Part shown: positions 40,991 through 52,606 of the stretch, piece after piece | How the letters are laid out: the number at the start of each line of letters is the position of its first letter | Position numbering within the stretch: position 1 is the first letter of the stretch | From: Iris pallida | Taxonomy: Eukaryota > Streptophyta > Magnoliopsida > Asparagales > Iridaceae | Assembly: GCA_029216955.1 (NCBI GenBank) | Contig: JANAVB010010791.1 | Span: 4,308,158 to 4,372,157 of the forward strand | Reading direction: 5' to 3' | DNA length: 64,000 nucleotides | The notes under the pieces: generated by a model | The model's database searches: none | What the model saw: the letters and a program-made list of their open reading frames with translations, nothing else | Told to the model about the DNA's origin: nothing | Position numbers and translations under genes: made by a program

Positions 40991-42421
40991 TGTAGGATCG
41001 ATTGTAGGAACGAGTTGTAAAGCGCAATACTCTAGAGGGGGTGAATAGAGTAGGCAGCGGAAATTAACTATTTAAAAATGTTAGTAACAAGATCACAGAT
41101 AATATATCACAGATATGTAAATAAAAAGTAGAGAGTAGAGAGCAAACGCAAACACGAGGAGGTATACTGGTTTCCCTCTTGTGAGGACTAGTCCAGTCAG
41201 AAGAACTCTAGCTTCCAGTTGAATCCACTATGGAAAATCACCACAAGTTTTCATCCGAAGTTCTTACAACTTCTACAACGCTTTGATCCAAAGTACTCGA
41301 CCAACTTCAATTGTGAAGTGGGTACCTTCAATCAAGCCTCTGATTACAACCACTCTGAAACTTCTAGACCGAACCGTACTGGCAAATCGACCAGAGGATT
41401 GTAACTGGCTTGGAATTTAAAATAAAAGCTCAGAATACTTTGGAAGAAGTAGTAGGCTATAGAGAAGAGATATGAAAGTGAAATGAGTGAGTTGAAATGA
41501 TCAAAATCCTTCTCTATTTATAGTTTTTCCAAATGCAGAATTCTGACAGAATTCGGGCAGAATTCGGGCAGAACACTATGAGAAAATCACGTTGGGATCC
41601 GTAACTGCAGGAGGATCAAGTTCAAAAAGCAACGTTCACTAACCGAACTCTGGCCGAATTTGGGCCGAACTCTGGCCGAGTTCTGTTTGAGTTCCGTCAG
41701 GGTTTTGTAAATCAGTTTTGGGCTTTTTTGAAAAGTCAGGCAGTTAGGAAGTAGTTTGGGCTTTTGTAAGTGGGCTTGTTTTCAAAATGAAGGGGTATTT
41801 TGAAAACGTTTCTTGGGTAGCCTATTTGCCAGTACGATGTAGTGTACATCATATTCCTAGACTCAATAAATATGCAAAATTAATTGATGAAATAGGAAAA
41901 CCAAGAGCCCTTTGATGACGCCTTTCTTCAGATATTTGAGCAAGCATGAAGACGCCTTTTTCACTTGACGGCGGTCGTCCAAAGATAAACAGATCTGGAA
42001 ATCTGAATACCTTTCGGGGGCTTCGCCCCGAACCCATGACGGGGGGCGCTGCCCCTCCCCTGTCCGCTGACCGGGCAGCGGAACCCCCGATGCGAGGCCC
42101 CGGATAGGTCATTAGCGGTTCAGAGAAATCTTCTTGTATAATGCCGTCTTTGGCCCATCAATAATTCTCTATTGCATATGTCCTGGTTTGACAAAGCTTG
42201 ATCATGCTTACTGCATGTCTATAAGAACATGTTAGACGAATAAAACAATATGATACAAGCATAGCAATATGATATAGAACATTTAGGACAATGCTAATAT
42301 TAGGACAATGCTAAGTTTAAGTAGCAACATGATAGTGATTACATGAATATTAGTGACATCATTATGTTAAACTTAATTGATTAGCCATATTCAAAAACAC
42401 GATATAATCATTGGGCTAACA
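40991..42421 (-). repeat. Minus-strand LTR of another SIRE-like copia element
   Basis: The left end, TGTAGGATCG, adjoins an ATTGGTATCAAGC-type primer site on the minus strand; the right end is CTAACA. ACTCTAGAGGGGGTGAATAGAG (41029-41050) is the reverse complement of the conserved end of the copia LTR at 1730-1750, and the GAGGACTAGTCCAG region also matches that family. A minus-strand TATAAATA lies at 41515-41522. TTCGGGC(C/A)GAA-type words cluster at 41540-41575 and 41640-41695. The right-hand border is less certain than the left. Confidence 0.65.
42010..42105. other. Short GC-rich block with inverted repeats
   Basis: GGGGGCTTCGCCCCG and CCGCTGACCGGGCAGCGG (6-base arms) can form stable hairpins in about 95 bp of GC-rich DNA set in AT-rich LTR sequence. 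Role unknown. Confidence 0.45.
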
Positions 42422-43176
42422 GTCGGTTCCCTTCATCCAATATGCTTTTCGTCGGATGCCTGATAGCACCAACAACCGCCTCGAGCAGCCGCTGCCCAGC
42501 TCTAAAGTTGTAGGCACCGCCTCTGACCGACATTGCACTTTGACCTTCGATTGGATCCACCCCTTGTCGACCCTAAGTCTGGTGAGTTTCCCAACACTTT
42601 TCTCTCTCTCTTAGTTTGGAAGTAAAGAACACGACGATTTCTCTCTCTTCCATTTGATTGGGCTTGAATTGTTAATTAGGCTTTAAAAAAGCATATAAAT
42701 TTGGCTATTAACAATTTTAGGTCTTGGGCTTTAATTAGTTTTGCTTCTAAAGGATTTTAAACCTATTTAATATTTAGCACTGGGCTTTGGGCCAAAAGGC
42801 CAGGCCTTAGCAGCCAGTTGTCACGCCCCGTTCTCAAAATACAAAAGACTAGGATACATAAACAAGCCAGCTACGTATCAAGAGGACTCCGGCCTAGTTC
42901 GAATATGTATACTCTGTCTAGAGGTCAAGTATAACTGTCTAAAATGTCAAGTCAAATATATCTCGATCACAAAATAGTAATATCAATTAGCAAACCAAGT
43001 GCACTAAACTTCAGACCGTAATACTGATTTTAGAATAGACAAATATATTAGAGTGGATCTCCAATAACACATATGTCATGAACAAGTTAGAGAAAAGATT
43101 AAGCTTGTAAAATACTTGGTTATAATAGCTGCATGAGTCAATATATGACAAAAATATAAATATGTAAGGATAAGAT
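42422..43176. other. Copy B of the flank (96-851)
   Basis: Same content as 96-851, including the TGTCACGCCCC LTR start (about 42820) and AAGAT at 43172-43176. It has two transitions and one deletion relative to copy A in the first 400 bp. No gene supported. Confidence 0.7.
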
Positions 43177-44090
43177 TGTTGACCCAAATCACAGTCAACC
43201 AAATATTGAAAAATTGACAATATGATACTTGTCATAATTCAATATGATACATCAAGACAGAACTCAGTACAAGATGGACGTCGTCTCTCTCCTGCAGCAT
43301 ACTCGTTTCGGAGTTTGTAATATTTTACATTTGTTGAGTCTAGCTAAATGTAAACTGAGTAGCACTGGGTATTCTTGGCTTAACCCTTATCCCCAAAACA
43401 AATCCAAAAGATCCACCAAGCCAAAACTAGCCCACATAGGCCCATTGAACTTTTTGTCAGCATGGAGACAGAGTTCGGGCCGAACTCTGTCCCCTAAATT
43501 ACATGACCCTAATTTTTAGGGTTTGCTGTATGCTAGTTGTCCAACGGCCAAAAGTTTGAATTCTTGACACAGAATTATGGCCGAATTCTGCCTATCCCAA
43601 CTAGTATAAATAGGCCTTGAATTCTCTCATTTTCAATCATCCAATTATCTTCTCTTCTCTTCTCTCTAAGCCTCATACAAGCCTTAACCTTCTCATCTAC
43701 TAGCCATAAGCTTTCTAAGCCTAAAAGTGCTCAGTGCTATTCAGATAGGAGTTTGTCCAAGAGTCAAGAAAGTCGCTTGAAAAATTCCAAGCATCGCTAC
43801 AGCGATCTTTGTAAAAAGTTGACGTGCTCTTCTGAAGAAAAGCCACGGGTGTAACTACTATTTCATAAATAATGAATTTAATCCTGAGCTAGAGTTCTTA
43901 GGCCTAGACTAGTCCTCCATGAGGGAAACCAGGTTAAAAATGACTGTGTTTGCGTATGCTCTCTTGATCTTTTTATTCCCGTATTTACTACTCTGATTAT
44001 TTACTATTGGTGAAAAGAGTTTAATTTTTATTTGGCTATTATTGTTATAAACTCTATTCACCCCCTCTAGAGTTGCCTACCTGTTCTTCA
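43177..44090 (+). repeat. Copy B copia 5' LTR
   Basis: 914 bp, one base shorter than copy A (a C lost in the CACCCCCC run near the end) and otherwise almost unchanged. It carries the same single palindrome and TATA box. Confidence 0.92.
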
Positions 44091-44144
44091 ATTGGTATCA
44101 GAGCTCTGTTCTCTTAACAAGGACTAACATCCTTGAGCTGATCC

Positions 44145-46062
44145 ATGGCAACCACACAACCTATATTTTCCAACCATGGTGAGGGACAGTCCACTCATAG
44201 GCTACCCCTATTTGATAGAACAAACTACACCTATTAAAAAACTAGGATGAGTTTCTATCTCAAGTCTCTAGACTTTGACCTGTGGACCATTGTCACTGAT
44301 GGTTGCAAAAAGCCCGCCAGAATAGTTGTCGAGGGAGATCTCATAGAAAAACCGAACGACAAATATTCTTATGAGGAAAAGAAGCAGGCGAGTCTAGATG
44401 CTAGAGCTATTAATGCTATTTTCTGTGCGATAGACAGGAATGAATTTAACAGGGTCTCGACATGCACCACCTCGCACGAAGTATGGAAGCTTCTAGAAGT
44501 GACGAATGAAGGAACCACTCAAGTCAAGGAATCTAAGATCAGTCATCTAACTCAAGAATACGAGGCATTCAAGATGAAGCCGAATGAGACGATCACCCAA
44601 ATTCACAAGGTTCCTTGACGTCATCAATCTTCTGTCATCTCTTGGCAAATAATACTCCAATCATGAGAAGATCCGTAATTTACTTAGGGGGCTACCGAAT
44701 ATCTGGAACCCTAAGGTAACAAAAATTATAGAAGGCAATGATCTCACCAAAATGTCTATGGAAACTTTGATGGAAAAGCTGATGACCCACGAGCTCGACC
44801 TCAAAAACTTTGACGAACCGGCTTCAAAGGCAAAAGAGATTTCCCTAAAAGCTCATCGTCGAAGGGCTGATACTGAGGAGACTGACGACGATAATTCAGA
44901 AGGTGATGATCAAGATCTTCTAATCCACAACTTAAAAAGTTCCTTCGTTTCAATCAAAGAAAAAAGGAACAACAAGAAGACGACAAGGAGGAACCAACTT
45001 GCTACGCTGCAAAAAGACTGGACAAGTTCAAAAGGACTGTCCCTTCGTAAAGAAAGGTAACCGATATGAGAAGCCCTACAAGAAGCCTTCTTCGAAAAAG
45101 TACGCCAACACTAGTATTTGGCACGAAAGCGAAGCCAGTGAATCTGAGGAAGAAGATGACTCTACTCGAGACACTGCTAATGTCTGTCTAATGGCAACAT
45201 CCGAGAAGGTAACTAGCGAAACTCTTGATGACTTTATATTTGATGAACTTGGCGATGCCTTTAATGACTTACTAAATGATCACAAGAAAGTCATTAGTAA
45301 ATATAAGCATGCCAAGGAGAATATCAAAGGCTATGAAATAGAGATTCAGAATCTTTATTCTTTATTTGATAATGTTAGAGACACTCCACCCACGAAGTCA
45401 CTGATGAGGTGTCCAAGCTTAAATTAAGCTTACATGATGCCGAAACACTTATTGAAAAGCAAACACGTGAGATCTCAGCACTCAACAATGAGCTTGCTGA
45501 AGAAAAGAACAATCACAAGACCTCTATTGCTAAGATTGATGGTCTGATTGCTAAGTGCAATGAACTGAATGCTGTCTCTAAGAAATTAGAGATCAAATTG
45601 GGAAAACAGGTTGCTCAATCTCAAACCCAATCACACAGTCACAAAACACACACAAAATACCAGATCACTCATAATAGTAAAATACGTCACCCACATGCAG
45701 CACGTAACCATGCTTATATGTACACGTATTCCCATGCAGCACGTAAACTACATGCACATAGACATAATTCTCAATCTACTCCTAACTATTATCTTGCTGC
45801 TACACATAGTCACTATCCTACTGTTCACCATACTGCACATAACATAACTATTATCCTGCTTCTACATATAGTTACTATCCTGCTGTTTCATATAACTATC
45901 ACCATACTGCATATAGACATCACTATCAACCTGCTTCTACACAAATAGGCATGCTACTTGCACATACTGTGGATTACATGGTCATATCTACTACAATGTA
46001 GAATTAGGATATTAGTTGATATTAATCTATATGCATGGGTACCGAAGACTAATATTTCATGA
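44145..46062 (+). pseudogene. gag: Copy B copia gag
   Basis: It shares the TAA in NYxxWK and the frame change after QIHKVP (44618) with copy A. The C-terminal frame, open over 438 codons in copy A, is broken here into 44752-45060, 44999-45427 and 45409-45948. Single-base losses cause this, for example in the run AACTTCAAAAAG and in the first zinc knuckle, and later in the His/Tyr-rich part. These breaks are private to copy B and may be sequencing errors. Confidence 0.8.
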
Positions 46063-46108
46063 CCCACAAGAACTTAGGTACCAAAGGTCACATTTACTTG
46101 TGATGTAG

Positions 46109-49100
46109 GTGGACCTTCCTTCCTCAACTAAAAGCAAGTGGATTCTCGATAGTGGATGCTCGCGACATATGACGGGAGACGCAAATCTTTTCACATTACT
46201 ATCGATAAAAAGGGAAGGATATGTATCCTTCGGTAATAATTTAAAGGGCTACATCATAGGTAATGATATATTGGTTATCCTCTTTTTCCTGTAATAAATG
46301 ATGTCTGCTTAGTGATCGAGTTAAAGCATAACATGCTCAGCATAAGTCATCTGCTGATCATGGATATGATATTAACTTTGGAAAAGATAATGCTACATTT
46401 ATGATAGGTCAACGAGAGACAATGCTTTGAAAGGATAAGAGAAGATAACATTTATATTTTCTATCTATCTAGAAATGCTAACAGTACAGAAGATGCCTCT
46501 ACGCCCACAAGGATGAAAGACTGTTGTGGTATCAGTATCGTGGTCATGCCAATATGGATACTATATCCAGGCTATCGACAAAGAAGCTAGTAAGAGGTCG
46601 GCCCGACATCACATTCAAGAAGGAGACGGTATGTGCCGAATGTGAACTGAATAAGGCAACCAAATCATCATTTAAATCCATAAACACTGTAAGTACTACT
46701 AGACCCTTGCAATTACTGCACATGGATTTTGTCCCAGTAGAGTAGCCAGTCTTGGTAGAAAACTCTATGCTTTTATTATTGTAGATGATTTTTTAAGATT
46801 TACTAAGGTTTTCTTCCTTTCAAGCAAAAGCGATGCTATTTCAGTTTTCAAAATCTTTGCCAAAAAGGTCCAAAACGAAAAAGGCTACATGATTACTCGA
46901 ATGAAGTGTTCATGGAGGCGAATTCAAAAATTCTAATTTTGAAAAGTTTTACGAAACAAATATTTTTGATCATGAGTTTCTTATCCTAGAACTCCTCAAG
47001 AAAATGGTGTTGTGGAGTGGAAGAATATGACTCTTGGCGATATGGCTAGAGTCATGTTGATTAAATTTTCACTTCCGAAATATTTTTGGGCAGAAGCTGT
47101 CAATACAGCCTGCCATGTTTTAAATAGGGTTTTTATTCGACCTATTTTGAAAAAAACACCCTATGAGCTTTAGTTTGGTTGGACTCCTAATATCTCATAT
47201 TTTATAGTGTTTGGTTGCTGTTTTATCCTAAACACCAAAGGCAACTTAGGCAAGTTTGATGCCAAAGCTGACAATGGTATTTTTCTTGGCTATGCTGCAA
47301 AGAGTAAGGGATATAGAGTGTTCAACAAATGCTCAATGATTGTAGAAGAATCTACTAATGTGACTTTTGATAAAAAAAATAGTACATCAGATATCCCCGA
47401 CGATGATGTTGAACCATCAACTTCCACGCCGATGAATACCACCCCTGAAACCAATTCTAGGAGGGCTTACCGAAGAAGTTCACGTTCAAGCCGTCACACC
47501 CAAAAACTTGGTAATAGGTGAGGTATCACGCGGAGTAAGTACTCGATCATCGTTAAGAGATTCCATTGCTAGTACTGCTTTCATTTCGCAAATTGAGCCT
47601 AAAACTGTTTTAGAAGCTTTTAATACTGAATTTTGGATTTCTGCTATTCAAGAAGAACGCAACCAATTAGAAAGAAGCCAGGTCTGGAAACTTGTTCCTA
47701 AACCAGCTAACCATCGATTATTGGTACTAAATGGGTTTTTCATAACAAAGTAAATGAAGATGGTTCAGTCACTCGCAACAAAGCTCGTCTAATAGCTCAA
47801 GGATACAACCAAGAGGAAGGTATCGACTACGATGAGACGTATGCTCCTGTTGCAAACTTGAATCCATTCGGATGCTTTGTGCCTTTACAAACTTTCAGAA
47901 TTTTAAACTTTTCCAAATGGATGTCAAAAGTGCTTTTTTGAATGGTTTTATTAAGGAAGAAGTTTTTGTAAAATAATCCTCTGGTTTTGAAAATTAAAAA
48001 TTTCTTGACCATGTTTTCAAGCTTAAGAAAGTGTTATATGGCCTCAAACAAGCCCCAGAGCTTGGTATGAACGTCTAAGCAATTTCTTACTAAATAAAGA
48101 TTTTTTAAAAGGGAAGATTGATACTACAATTTTTATCAAAAGTTTTCAAGACACCATTCTTTTAGTTCAAATTTATGTTGATGATATCATATTTGGGTCC
48201 ACTAATGAAAATCTATGCCAAGATTTCGCTAAGTGTATGCAGAACAAATTTGAGATGAGCTTGATGGGGAGCTCACCTACTTTCATGGATTACAAGTCAA
48301 ACAAACTTCATAATGAACATTCATCAGCCAGTCAAAATACACAAAGGATATGCTGAAGAAGTTTGATCTTGACAACGTCAAACCAATCAGCACTCCTGTG
48401 GCTACTACGACCAAGCTAGAACCTGATGAAAGCGGCAAACCTGTAAACCAACGTAAGTATCGAGGTATGATTGGTAGTCTACTTTACTTTACTGCTAGTC
48501 GTCTCGATATCATGTTTAGTGTTTGTCTGTGTCCTCGCTATCAAGCTAGTCCTAAGGAATTACACATGTCCGCCGTTAAGCATATCTTTTGATACCTTAA
48601 CGATACTATTACAGTGGGCTTGTGGTATCCTAAATCCACATCCTTTGACCTTATCGGTTAGTCGGATGCTGATTTTACGGGATGTAAAGTCGACCATAAA
48701 AGTACGAGCGACATGTGTCATTTATTAGGCAAGGCTCTAGTCTCATAGTTTAGCAAGAAGCAGAATTCTGTCGTACTATCCACAACAGAAGCTGAATACA
48801 TCGCAGCTGGTCGTTGTTGTGCACAAATTTTGTGGATGAAGCAAACCCTTGCAGACTACAACCTATCTTTTATGCGCATTCCTATATTCTGCGATAACAC
48901 TAGTGCTATCAACCTTACTAAAAATCCTATATGTCACTCACGTACGAAACACATTGAAATTCGTACCATTTTTTTCTTGATCATCAATAACAGGGCACTA
49001 TAAATTTAGAATTTATTGACACCGATTATCAGCTGGCAGATTTTTTTACAAAACCACTATCCGAAGAGCGATTCAACTTTCTTTATCGTGAATTAGGAAT

Positions 49101-49125
49101 TTTGGACGAAACGGTTATTCGTTAA
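46109..49125 (+). pseudogene. Copy B copia pol (protease, integrase, RT, RNase H)
   Basis: The protease motif ILDSGCSRHM, the integrase start WYQYRGH and CAEC, and VHGGEF with the Asp to Val change are all shared with copy A. So are the RT YVDD and the RNase H blocks, followed by TAA at 49123-49125. About 20 bases are missing in small steps, including four bases after LLHMD near 46727, which shift the integrase frame. One frame, 47207-47521 (integrase end), is open further here than in copy A. Confidence 0.82.
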
Positions 49126-49798
49126 ATTGGCCTGTGTAAATATCGATTATGTCATATTTCTTTATGATGACTTTGCTATGGGTACAAGCCGAAAGGGTCC
49201 TTCTGACAACAAGGCGTAAAAGCCTAAGCGACACGGTACACTAGTCTTTGGACTACCGTTAGCTAGGATCCGGCCCCTACAGCTACCCCATAGCAGTTTC
49301 ATCATAATGATTTGTGTCATAAATCCTTGCTTATTACATGGTTCAATTTCATTTATAACTTGCTTAATTCAAATTTTCTAACTTCATTTACATTTACTCC
49401 ATTCAATTTACATTTACAATTTTCTAACTTGGCCATTTACATTTGAAATTTTTCAATCCTTATCATTCCATTCAATTTTCTCCAACTTGGCAATTTATTT
49501 TAAACTGTTTTCAGTTCTGGTCCCAGAACTCGGGCCGAACTCTGCCTCACACAAGTTCGGGCCGAATTCGGTCTGGTCATTCCAGAACTACAAATTGCTC
49601 TCAGCCATCCAACTTTTTTGATCCAATGGTCCAGGATCAACCCGACCAGCCGAACCCTATTTCATATTTTCTGGATTTCTTTCTCTCTCCTCTCCATTGC
49701 CTCCTTTAAAATGCTCCAACTTTATCCTCTCCAAATCCTAACCCTAGAATTCTCTATCTAGTGTGGTTTTCTTCCTCAAACTCAAGGAGCATAGCATT

Positions 49799-50947
49799 TG
49801 GATCATTCTTCCATATTCTACTACTCTCTTGAGGTATAACTCTCTCTTTTTCTCCATCTCAATTTCAAATTCCTTTCATTTTTAATAGCACCAAGGTTGT
49901 TCAATAGGGGAAATAGGGCTAGAACCGAGGGTGCTTCCTCATCTAACCCTCCTCCTCAAGATGTTCAACCCATTCATCAACTTGTCAATCCACCACCACC
50001 TAATGACCCCAACACATTCAATGACCAAATTTTTGTTTCATTGGAAGCCTCCAATGAATGGTTCAATGACTTTCGGTCAAGGAGTGTGTACGCAGGTCAT
50101 CCCATCAATTTACACTTTTCTAGATATGACTCTTTGTTTCATGGTCTTTGTCTCGATGAGTTAGTTTCTACAAATTTACTTATTTACTTGAATGCTATTC
50201 AAATGTTTTACTACAATATTACATTTGACGACACACGAATCTATTCTCGTGTCATCGGAATTGACATCTCTTGATGACTTTGAACTTACGGAATATCTTG
50301 AGATTTTGGAACCCAACTCTTGGAGAAACTTGTCGATGCACGCAAGTTTCACTTTCCCGATGGGTCGTCCCTTGAGAGTTTTAAGGACGATTTGTGTACT
50401 CAAAACACACGTCCACGCAAGTTACTTGACAAATTCCTTAACCCATATTTCTACGAGCTTTATCGTATCGTCTTCTCCACGATCTTGCCCAAAGCAGGAT
50501 CGACTGATAAAGTTACTTATTTTGAGATTTCTGCTTTGTATCATCTTCACTTCCATGTCCCGTTCAACCTTTCGCGCACTATGATGGACTAGATGATTAG
50601 TGTACGGAAGAGGACTAAGTTATTGGTCTATGCACTCTATTTGCCGATGTTCTTTCGTGTATTTCATGTTCCTCTAGATGAGTGCCAGTTCCTTCCAGCC
50701 CCTGCCTTTTGTCTAAGGCAAGGCGGCTTCTAGCAGTTGTCGAGTCTCCCGTCGAGTCCGAGCATTCCGGGTCTGATGCTCAGGCTGATGCACTTGTTCT
50801 TGGACAACCTGCGCCCGCACCTCCTGCTACTATCGAGTCTATCCAGACCATGCTTTGCGAATGTTTCATGTTGGAGGACAACCGCTGGACCCAGCTCGAC
50901 TATCGTACCTTTTGCAGATGAGTGACATCAACAACTCATTGCATGAC
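49799..50947 (+). pseudogene. Copy B copia 3' accessory ORF, part 1
   Basis: Same protein as at 7496-8654, starting Pro/Asn-rich and ending HDI before ATCCG. The shared frame change after GIDIS is present. Extra small deletions, for example in TTTACACTCTTTTC and in CTCTTGGGAG, break it further. No envelope features. Confidence 0.7.
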
Positions 50948-50952
50948 ATCCG

Positions 50953-52132
50953 TGTTTGCCATGAAATTAAAAGAACAGAACAATTATCGGAGGACTGGAC
51001 TTTTACTTCATAATACAAACTCGCTTGTACAAAGAAAGCCTAGGGACGAAAACCTAGGTACAACAATCTAAGTACAATTGTTTATTTTAGATTCTGGGGG
51101 GTGACGGTAGAGGCTCGAAAAGCGATGGCATATGCCTTACTCCTTGGACGATCGGATGTAGCCTTGGCTCCGGGGAAGATCTGCTTGGCATTAATGAAGA
51201 AATGCTCTCCTCGCCCTCTCTCTTTTAGTCTCTTCAGGTGCTCTGGTGCTCTTCTCCAAAAAAAAGTCCTCTTTGCAAGGGAATGGCACCTTGCTATTTA
51301 TAGGAGTGGGATGCCATCATTAGGGTTTGCAATGATTGCTTCCTTGATATGTCGGGTTAAGGACCAATTAATCTGGGCCCTTTATTCTGATTGTAGCAAA
51401 TCTAGGTAATTAATGTAGATTGCATCAAATCTCTGTGGACAATTAATATTAATTGCCATGAATATTCGCGACTTGTAATGGCTTGCCACGTGTCTAATTT
51501 GTTCGATTTGACTTGATCTGGGCAATTATGGTGATTGCAACAAATCTAATTTTGTTAGGATTTGTTAGCACCCATAATTCCAGGAAGAAAAGACTGCCAC
51601 GTGTCTCAATCGTCGTGACAAGCGCCACGTGTCCTCCATTGGGTCATCTTGGCAGAGCCGCATATGAGTGGGCGCATGAGGATGAACGGCCGCATAAAGA
51701 TGGAGCCGCATGAGGATAGGCAACATGCTGACGGGCGGCCGCATAAAGGATGCAGCCGCATGAAGATGGGTGGCCATGAAGGGGCGCCACATAAAGTGGG
51801 TGGCCGCATAAATACAGCAGCTGTATGCCTCGGGACTCGGTAGATTCAGCCAGCTGTGAAAGATTTTCTCCTCTTCCCTAGAAACACGCCTTTATGTCAG
51901 TCATTACTGTGCCTTTATGTCAGAGCTGTCATATGTTAGAGCTGTCAGCCGTCAGGGCATTAAATACAGCAAAATACGAAGGGAAGAGCTGTTGAAGGCC
52001 ACGTGGCTCTGGGTCTATCCGAGCCGTATAGACGCGTGAGCCGTATGGACCCCTGTGCCGTATGGGCTCTCTGAGCCGCATGGAGATCCTTGGCCGCATA
52101 GACCTTTCTTTATTCTTTTCCATGCTTCTACA
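50953..52132 (-). repeat. Copy B Tat 3' LTR
   Basis: 1180 bp, 16 fewer than copy A. Several losses fall in the CCGCAT array (about 51656-51811), where units read GGGCGCATG or GGCCATG in place of GGCCGCATG or GGCCACATG. Confidence 0.9.
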
Positions 52133-52606
52133 AGACCCATTTCTTTGAATAAGAAACATGGCTATGTATAAATTCCTCTAGCCGTATAGGATGTTCTGGC
52201 CGCATGGATGTCCCAGCCGTATGACCTCCTTAGCCGTATGGCCATCTGAGCCACATTGGCCAACCAACCGCATGGACTTTCTGGCCGCATAGGATGTCTG
52301 GCCGCATGAGCTCCTTGTCACGTCATCCGGCCACGTGTGCAAATCTTTTGCATTAATTGCCTTTGATTTGCTGTCAGATTTTGAAGCTGCTTTTCGGGCA
52401 GGATCCCAAGAGTTTGGCCTTTATTTAGTCGGTTCGTCTCGATAACCGAAGAGTCAGTTTTCTTATTGCACGTGGATCGAAGCGCCCTCTTTTGCCTATA
52501 AATATGAACGTGTTCAGTCGGAGAGACTTCTTTACTCTCTTTTGTCTTCAACTCTTGCTGTCCTAATTTTCTTCCTTTGTCTTCCTTCTCCGACCGTCGG
52601 ACGATA

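Larger units (their letters stand above)
43177..50947 (+). mobile_element. Copy B of the copia element, left part
   Basis: 5' LTR 43177-44090, primer site 44093-44104, gag from 44145, pol end at 49125 and the 3' ORF to 50947, where ATCCG (50948-50952) marks the Tat insertion. The far LTR lies outside the window. Domain order and shared stops are as in copy A. Confidence 0.9.
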
